A DNA stretch of 39,729 nucleotides, taken from Spirochaetota bacterium. GTDB taxonomy: Bacteria; Spirochaetota; UBA4802; UB4802. Position numbers and translations under genes: made by a program. The notes below the pieces were generated by a model. The model was not told where the DNA came from. It did no database searches and saw only the letters and a list, made by a program, of their open reading frames with translations. Location of the stretch: contig JAOAIH010000012.1 of the NCBI GenBank assembly GCA_026414805.1, positions 15,289 through 55,017 of the forward strand, written 5' to 3'. Positions 34,787-39,729 of the stretch are shown piece by piece. The number at the start of each line of letters is the position of its first letter. Within the stretch, counting starts at the first letter, position 1.

Positions 34787-35405
34787 ATTTTGTGGATTTA
34801 CCCGACCTGAAGATGTTGATGCTGCATGCAGTTTAGGTGTGAGTGCCTGTGGATTTATCTTCTATGCTGGCTCACAACGCTTCTGCAATTTTTACACAGC
34901 CAGAGAGTGCATTGCTATCTGCAAACAGCACGGAGTGAAAAGCGTTGGAGTATTCGTGGACAACAATCCCACTTCCATAGCATCCATAGCATACACATTG
35001 GGATTGGACGCACTGCAAGTATATTCGGAGGATGCCTACGTGGAGCTATCGCCACACTTTACCATTCTTTTTGGAATGAGAGTTGGTAAAAATTTTTCCA
35101 TGCACAATATTCCTGTGATTGATACAAAAGATTTTTATCTTTTTGATACGTTCGATAGCTCACAGTATGGTGGAACCGGCAAGCAATTTGACTGGAATAT
35201 CGTAGCATCATTTCCACACATTAACAGATCTATTATATCAGGTGGATTGCGCAGCAGTAATGTTGCACTATTATGTACAACAGTAAAACCTTTTGGTGTT
35301 GATGTTGCTAGCGGCATTGAAGATGCACCAGGAATTAAAAATGTTTTCAAAATGAAAGAGTTTATTCAAGCAATCAAGGAGTGCGGTTATGACATATCCC
35401 GATAA
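34776..35405 (+). CDS. trpF: Phosphoribosylanthranilate isomerase
   Basis: Amadori rearrangement of phosphoribosylanthranilate to CdRP. About 209 residues from the ATG at 34776, which gives the canonical start [14 protein letters not shown] with the general-base Cys; in-frame codons from 34761 are an unlikely extension. [15 protein letters not shown] carries the general-acid Asp (family LLDxxxGGTGxxFDW), ISGGL and [14 protein letters not shown] form the phosphate site. Overlaps trpC by 11 bases and trpB by 17 bases. Stand-alone rather than fused to trpC. Confidence 0.96.
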   Translation: MFVKFCGFTRPEDVDAACSLGVSACGFIFYAGSQRFCNFYTARECIAICKQHGVKSVGVFVDNNPTSIASIAYTLGLDALQVYSEDAYVELSPHFTILFGMRVGKNFSMHNIPVIDTKDFYLFDTFDSSQYGGTGKQFDWNIVASFPHINRSIISGGLRSSNVALLCTTVKPFGVDVASGIEDAPGIKNVFKMKEFIQAIKECGYDISR

Positions 35406-36564
35406 AAACGGTTACTTTGGAAGCTATGGTGGACGATTTGTACCCGAGACACTTATCAATGCTCTTATTGAGTTGCATGAAGCATACACGTACTTTTTAA
35501 AAGATGAAGCAATGCAAAAAGAGCTCAACGATCTTCTGCACCATTATGCCGGCAGGCCAACACCACTGTACTTTGCTGGTAACCTTTCCCGTAAAACTGG
35601 AATTAATATCTACCTTAAGCGTGAAGATTTGCTCCATACCGGTGCGCATAAATTAAACAACACATTGGGTCAGGGGCTGCTTACACGTTTTATGGGCAAA
35701 AAGCGTATTATTGCAGAAACTGGCGCAGGTCAGCACGGTGTTGCCACTGCAACAGTGGCTGCGCTATTAGGACTGGAATGCACTATTTATATGGGTGCCG
35801 TAGACATTGAACGGCAAATGCCCAATGTAAAACGGATGAAGCTATTAGGTGCTCAAGTTGTACCGGTAACTTCAGGAAGCCAAACCTTAAAAGACGCAAT
35901 CAACGAAGCATTGCGTGATTGGGTACGCAATGTGAAAAATACACACTACCTGTTAGGCTCGGTCAGCGGACCACATCCATTCCCAATGATTGTCCGCGAT
36001 TTTCAGAAGGTTATAGGGAATGAAGCACTACAGCAATTCAAAGCATTAAATGGCACCCTGCCACAGTATTGTATTGCATGCGTTGGTGGTGGCAGCAATG
36101 CTGCGGGGTTTTTTCATGCATTTGTTGGTACCAGTTCACAGTGCATTGGTGTTGAGGCTGGCGGCAAAGGGCTTTTCCCTGGTGGTCACTGTGCTTCACT
36201 TACACTGGGCAGGCCAGGTATTCTGCATGGTGCGCTGTGCTATCTGTTACAGGATGATGATGGTCAGGTTATGGATGTGCATTCTATATCAGCAGGGCTT
36301 GACTACCCAGCTGTTGGCCCTGAACATAGCTTTTGGAAAGACAGTAAAATGGTTGAATATGTAACATGTTCTGACAAACAGGCGCTTGATGCATGCATTA
36401 CACTAACACGCACTGAAGGCATTATCCCGGCTCTTGAAAGCAGCCATGCATTAGGATATGTGCTTGATAATACATCACGGTTTGAAGGCACAACAGTCAT
36501 TATTAATCTTTCAGGAAGAGGCGATAAAGATTTAGATACTATTTTAAAGGAAGTGGGAGTATGA
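35389..36564 (+). CDS. trpB: Tryptophan synthase beta chain
   Basis: PLP enzyme joining indole and serine. 391 residues, TrpB1 type. [15 protein letters not shown] at the N-terminus, PLP Lys in [10 protein letters not shown], catalytic Glu in AETGAGQHG, phosphate-binding GGGSNAAG, and LSGRGDKD at the C-terminus. AGGAG lies 6 bases before the ATG, inside trpF (17-base overlap). Its last 4 bases overlap the trpA start (ATGA), the usual BA arrangement for equal synthesis of the two subunits. No missing residues seen. Confidence 0.98.
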   Translation: MTYPDKNGYFGSYGGRFVPETLINALIELHEAYTYFLKDEAMQKELNDLLHHYAGRPTPLYFAGNLSRKTGINIYLKREDLLHTGAHKLNNTLGQGLLTRFMGKKRIIAETGAGQHGVATATVAALLGLECTIYMGAVDIERQMPNVKRMKLLGAQVVPVTSGSQTLKDAINEALRDWVRNVKNTHYLLGSVSGPHPFPMIVRDFQKVIGNEALQQFKALNGTLPQYCIACVGGGSNAAGFFHAFVGTSSQCIGVEAGGKGLFPGGHCASLTLGRPGILHGALCYLLQDDDGQVMDVHSISAGLDYPAVGPEHSFWKDSKMVEYVTCSDKQALDACITLTRTEGIIPALESSHALGYVLDNTSRFEGTTVIINLSGRGDKDLDTILKEVGV

Positions 36565-37295
36565 GTTATAATGGATTTTATTTAGTTGGCAATTATCCTG
36601 ATACTGAAACATTCATCAAAGCTGCAAAAGCAGGTTTGGAATACTTTGACTTTATTGAAGTAGGAATCCCCTTTAGTGACCCAGTAGCCGATGGGCCTGT
36701 GCTTTCTACTGCATCGCACAACGCTCTGAAAATGGGGGTGACAACTGAATCTGTGTTGCACAGTTGTAACATATTGAAAGAATTTCTAACTAAAACTGGT
36801 AGCAACAAAAAAATATATGTTATGACATACGCCAATAAAGTCTTTCACTGTGGCATTGAAACCACAATGAAACTGTTTGCATCCAATGGAGTTGATGGGA
36901 TAATTCTTGCAGATGTGCCGTTTGTTGAATCTAAAACTTTTGTTGAAGCTTCCATGCAATACAATCTTGACTATATCCATTTTATCACCCCAGAATCTAC
37001 AACCAAACAAATACAAGATACATGTGCAAATGCGAAGGGTTTTATTTATACTGTTTCACTCAGGGGCACAACTGGAAGCTCTCTGGTTCTATCAAATGAA
37101 ATTATAGATATACTATCACTGGCAAAAAAATATGCTAACGTTCCGGTGGTGTTGGGATTTGGTATTCAAAACAAGAACGATATTCATAAGGCCTTGGAAT
37201 ATGCTGATGGCTTCATTATGGGTACTGCACTGGTTAAAAAGATTGAAGAAGGCTTTGATAGGTATCATCAATTTTTAAAGGATATGTTTGTGTGA
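36561..37295 (+). CDS. trpA: Tryptophan synthase alpha chain
   Basis: Cleaves indole-3-glycerol phosphate to indole for TrpB. 244 residues, some 20-25 shorter than typical. The shortfall is mostly N-terminal: the protein begins almost at the first barrel strand ([13 protein letters not shown], equivalent to the IPYITAGDP segment), so helix 0 is missing. Catalytic residues are present: Glu in EVGIPFSDP and Asp in [16 protein letters not shown] and LGFGIQ form the phosphate site. Last gene of the operon, overlapping trpB by 4 bases, followed by a terminator at 37344. Confidence 0.95.
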   Translation: MSYNGFYLVGNYPDTETFIKAAKAGLEYFDFIEVGIPFSDPVADGPVLSTASHNALKMGVTTESVLHSCNILKEFLTKTGSNKKIYVMTYANKVFHCGIETTMKLFASNGVDGIILADVPFVESKTFVEASMQYNLDYIHFITPESTTKQIQDTCANAKGFIYTVSLRGTTGSSLVLSNEIIDILSLAKKYANVPVVLGFGIQNKNDIHKALEYADGFIMGTALVKKIEEGFDRYHQFLKDMFV

Positions 37296-37587
37296 AAGGT
37301 GTTATTATCAATATTTCTTGTTGTTCAAATGTACATTTTTTTCAAGAGCAAATTCGTTTGCTTTTTTAATACATTCCAATCAATTCAGTATGTTGTTATA
37401 ATTTTTATAATAAACTTTTCTTATCCATTATAAATATTATTATCCAAATATATTATTATGTTATACCTTTTTTCAAAGGTAACTCATCCCCAACATTTGC
37501 TATGCAACTTCGCTCCCTTGATAGGATATAATCTAAATTTTAATGACTAAATTTATTTACTCTACCTATTGAAACTTTAATTACAAA
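37296..37587. other. Convergent intergenic region
   Basis: 292 AT-rich bases between the ends of trpA (plus) and the 5'-nucleotidase gene (minus). Apart from the trp terminator at 37344-37367 nothing was recognised: no gene, repeat or second clear terminator for the minus strand. Confidence 0.5.
37344..37367 (+). terminator. Intrinsic terminator of the trp operon
   Basis: AGCAAA (37347-37352), TTCG tetraloop, TTTGCT (37357-37362), extended by AAG/TTT, followed by a T run to 37367. It lies ~50 bases after the trpA stop. Confidence 0.85.
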
Positions 37588-39546
37588 CTACCTTTTCACT
37601 TTCCTAACAATAGCAACCACTACTAAAGCTACTATCGCCACAATTAAAAGAAATACAAAAAATCCAATCCACGTAACCTTTGTCCCGCGTTTGAGCATAT
37701 TGTACGGATTAATGCTTGCCTCAACTACTATTCTGCCAAGTTTGCCTTTATACAGGGCTGGTACATCTGCTATGCCATCACCATCCTCATCCTTGAAGCT
37801 GCGTATGTATTCAATGACCCCCTGCCATTCTTTGAGTTCCTGAATGCCAGGCATGCGCTTGTCAGCATCAACACGCGCCTCTGTGAGTTTTTCTATTGGT
37901 TTTCCATCGCGCCATTTTGGCTTGATGTCCAAAATATGCCAGGTAAAGTTGCCTATAACTTTTAAAAACGTTGCATTGTAAATATCAGCAGCAACCCGGT
38001 ATAGTTTGGTATTGCTATCCGAATAATCAAGCGGCACATACCCATTTTCTTCGTCCCCAATCCAGATTTCTGTTACGCGGTCAAACAGCATGCGATTGGG
38101 ATTATACGTGAATTTAACACCAGAAATCTGTATAAAATAATCGCTCCCTTTCAGCGGGTAGATACTTGTCAAAATTTCAAGCGCCTTCTTTATTTCCGAT
38201 GCATACAGGTAACAGGTAATAAGCGGATAGCCCATTGTCTTTTTTTCATCCATACCAATACCAAGCGGTATTGCTGCAAATGCATCTGAAAATGCAATCT
38301 TTCCAGTCTTGCCCACAACTATATTGTCACGGATAACGCCATTTGATATAACCCCCATCGTAACTTTGCTGTCAGGATCCTTGGGATCCGAATCATATTT
38401 ATTTACATACCAGCGTATTGAATCAGCTATAAGATTGCCCAAGTTTGTTTCATCCTCTTTTGTTACAAGGTCATATTTGGTTTTTGCCAAAATACTATTC
38501 CATTGTAATTTTAAGGGCGATAGTATCCGTTGATTAATCACCTGCGCAAACTGATTGATAAGCGCAATTATTGCCGTATCACCTTTTATTGAGTCATCGA
38601 TATCTATGTATTTATAATCTTTCAGCTGCAACACTCCATTGGAAAAATTACAATCCAGGACAGCTACCTGCTTGCCATATTCATACGATTGGGTGATTAT
38701 GGTAGAGCCAACAATAATAGGCTTGGTAATTTTTTCATGAGTGTGTCCACTGATAATAACATCAATCCCCTTGACTGCTTTTGCAAGCTGAACATCTTCG
38801 GAACGTTTTGGGTCAATTTCATTGCTATCTTTATACTTACGTATTCCACTGTGTGAAATACATATGACTATGTTGACCTTCTCTTTATTGCGCAGAATAT
38901 CCACCATCTGTGTGGCAGTTTGCACCTGATCTGCAAACGTTACCGGCGATGCAAATGGTGCAACTTCTGCAGCATCCTTGCCAACAAGCCCAAAAAATCC
39001 TATTGTGAGGTTCCCCCTTTTCAACACTATGTAAGGTTTGACCAATTCATCCTCAAAGACTTTTTCTAAGCTATCATCATCCTTGCTATCGGCACTGAAT
39101 ACAATGTTGGATGCAACAATATGGGGCAGTGCATTGTATTTCTGAGCAGAGCGTAAAATGCGCGCCAATCCATCAGGATACAGGTCAAATTCATGATTGC
39201 CAAGCGTAATGACATCATATCCCATTTTCTTCATCAAGCGCAATTCAAACGCTTCTTCCCGACACAAAAGATGAAAAAATGAACCCATAAGGAAGTCGCC
39301 GGAATCAAGCACCAGTACTGGATTTTTGCGGCTTTTCTTTACATCCTGTATTACAGTTGCAATTCGGGCCCATCCGCCTTTTGTATCGTCATCATTAATT
39401 TTATCAGGTGTATAATCAATGTTTGGAGCAAAACCCAAAAAATGTGAATGCAGGTCTGTTGTTTGAATTATGGTAATATCCTGAGCAAATGATGGCAATG
39501 TTACACATACAATCATAATGACTATAGCAATAATATATTTTTTCAT
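37588..39546 (-). CDS. Membrane-anchored 5'-nucleotidase/UshA-family metallophosphatase
   Basis: 652 residues, exported. Signal peptide (MKKYIIAIVIMIVCVTLPSFA), calcineurin-like metallophosphatase domain with DLHSHF, DSGDFLMGS, LGNHEFD, ISHSG and ISGHTHEK (the two-metal site), then the 5'-nucleotidase C-terminal substrate domain (~340-560; NLIADSIRWY, ISNGVIRDN, SDAFAAIPLGIG). Near residue 590 the loop DEDGDGIAD fits the calcium-binding DxDxDGxxD pattern. The protein ends with one transmembrane helix and a basic tail (VRKVKR), so it is probably anchored with the enzyme outside the cytoplasm. Likely hydrolyses extracellular nucleotides or related phosphoesters. GGGGG-type ribosome-binding site upstream of the ATG. 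Confidence 0.92.
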   Translation of the reverse strand: MKKYIIAIVIMIVCVTLPSFAQDITIIQTTDLHSHFLGFAPNIDYTPDKINDDDTKGGWARIATVIQDVKKSRKNPVLVLDSGDFLMGSFFHLLCREEAFELRLMKKMGYDVITLGNHEFDLYPDGLARILRSAQKYNALPHIVASNIVFSADSKDDDSLEKVFEDELVKPYIVLKRGNLTIGFFGLVGKDAAEVAPFASPVTFADQVQTATQMVDILRNKEKVNIVICISHSGIRKYKDSNEIDPKRSEDVQLAKAVKGIDVIISGHTHEKITKPIIVGSTIITQSYEYGKQVAVLDCNFSNGVLQLKDYKYIDIDDSIKGDTAIIALINQFAQVINQRILSPLKLQWNSILAKTKYDLVTKEDETNLGNLIADSIRWYVNKYDSDPKDPDSKVTMGVISNGVIRDNIVVGKTGKIAFSDAFAAIPLGIGMDEKKTMGYPLITCYLYASEIKKALEILTSIYPLKGSDYFIQISGVKFTYNPNRMLFDRVTEIWIGDEENGYVPLDYSDSNTKLYRVAADIYNATFLKVIGNFTWHILDIKPKWRDGKPIEKLTEARVDADKRMPGIQELKEWQGVIEYIRSFKDEDGDGIADVPALYKGKLGRIVVEASINPYNMLKRGTKVTWIGFFVFLLIVAIVALVVVAIVRKVKR

Positions 39547-39729
39547 ATTGCTAAACCCCCTGAAAATTTTTATAAAGTGAGTTGAATATATTATCCTGAA
39601 TACTTTTTATCAAGTATAAAATGATATTAAAATGACAAAAATTCATTCCTCAGGGTTTTTTGGAAATTTATTTATAAATACTACAAAATGCATGTCTACA
39701 GTCACAGTACAAAATGTAATAGTAAATAC

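Larger units (their letters stand above)
559..38523. repeat. Iterated word GCGATAG, often GCGATAGCTC (dispersed, both strands)
   Basis: By eye I find 26 copies of GCGATAG. Plus strand starts: 3921, 12330, 14744, 15821, 20077, 22791, 23396, 30431, 31209, 32728, 34140, 38517. Minus strand, left ends: 559, 2736, 11253, 16580, 17458, 18186, 18733, 21516, 22652, 25421, 31276, 31893, 35046, 37633. Eight extend to GCGATAGCTC (12330, 15821, 31209, 34140; minus 18730, 21513, 25418, 35043), and three more read TCGATAGCTC (9848, 14498, 35152). The copies fall in different reading frames and mostly inside genes. Function unknown. Confidence 0.75.

Noticed and set aside
1-39729. CRISPR arrays, tRNA or rRNA genes, insertion sequences and phage genes
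   Set aside because: Looked for regularly spaced repeats, cloverleaf-type sequences, transposases and integrases; none could be supported in this window.

Overview
The window is AT-rich bacterial chromosome from what looks like a free-living or environmental member of the Spirochaetota, probably near the Leptospira/Turneriella side. The pointers are a radical-SAM protein of the 'spiro-SPASM' type, a stand-alone (R)-citramalate synthase (the isoleucine route used by Leptospira), two 7TM-DISM receptors with different outputs, an Aquifex-type aconitase, and several small outer-membrane beta-barrels. No rRNA, tRNA, CRISPR array, insertion sequence or prophage gene was seen. The placement rests on protein families only and is an inference.

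Layout. 1-2.3 kb: the 3' end of lon, then an outer-membrane barrel gene. 2.3-6.1 kb (minus): a two-domain acyltransferase/alpha-beta hydrolase, a NUDIX hydrolase, and a membrane PAS-HATPase protein that overlaps the NUDIX gene. 6.5-14.9 kb (plus): one tightly packed run, cimA - murI - SurA-like foldase - radical SAM/SPASM - SpsF-like nucleotidyltransferase - SpsG/PseG-like protein - aconitase. The three genes in its middle look like an activated-sugar or surface-glycan cassette. 14.9-18 kb (minus): an HNH endonuclease and a 7TM-DISM/methyl-accepting receptor. 18.3-20.7 kb: a LysM lipoprotein and an exported protein of unknown role. 20.9-23.5 kb: a GlpX-like protein lacking most catalytic metal ligands, a small membrane protein, a class I aminotransferase, and a fragment of a lost GGDEF gene. 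23.6-25.2 kb: two tandem paralogous barrels. 25.3-27.5 kb: a UDP-sugar pyrophosphorylase coupled to argB. 27.5-30.6 kb: a 7TM-DISM/PP2C phosphatase, a DUF2892 protein and a SagB-type nitroreductase. 30.7-37.4 kb: a complete trpEGDCFBA operon. 37.6-39.5 kb (minus): a membrane-anchored 5'-nucleotidase-family enzyme.

The trp operon encodes every step from chorismate to tryptophan. It is preceded by a leader peptide with four consecutive Trp codons, a pause hairpin, a predicted antiterminator and two near-identical terminators in tandem. The duplicated terminator arms can also pair across the two units, which adds another possible RNA state. Successive trp genes overlap or nearly touch, so translation is probably coupled, and an intrinsic terminator follows trpA.

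The observations most worth following up are: (i) an iterated DNA word, GCGATAG, often extended to GCGATAGCTC, on both strands and in several reading frames; (ii) the GlpX homologue with a dismantled metal site; (iii) the radical SAM protein whose N-terminal half looks like a decayed copy of the nucleotidyltransferase next door; and (iv) the duplicated trp attenuator terminator. Counts, motifs and alignments here were made by eye from the sequence and from memory of the families.
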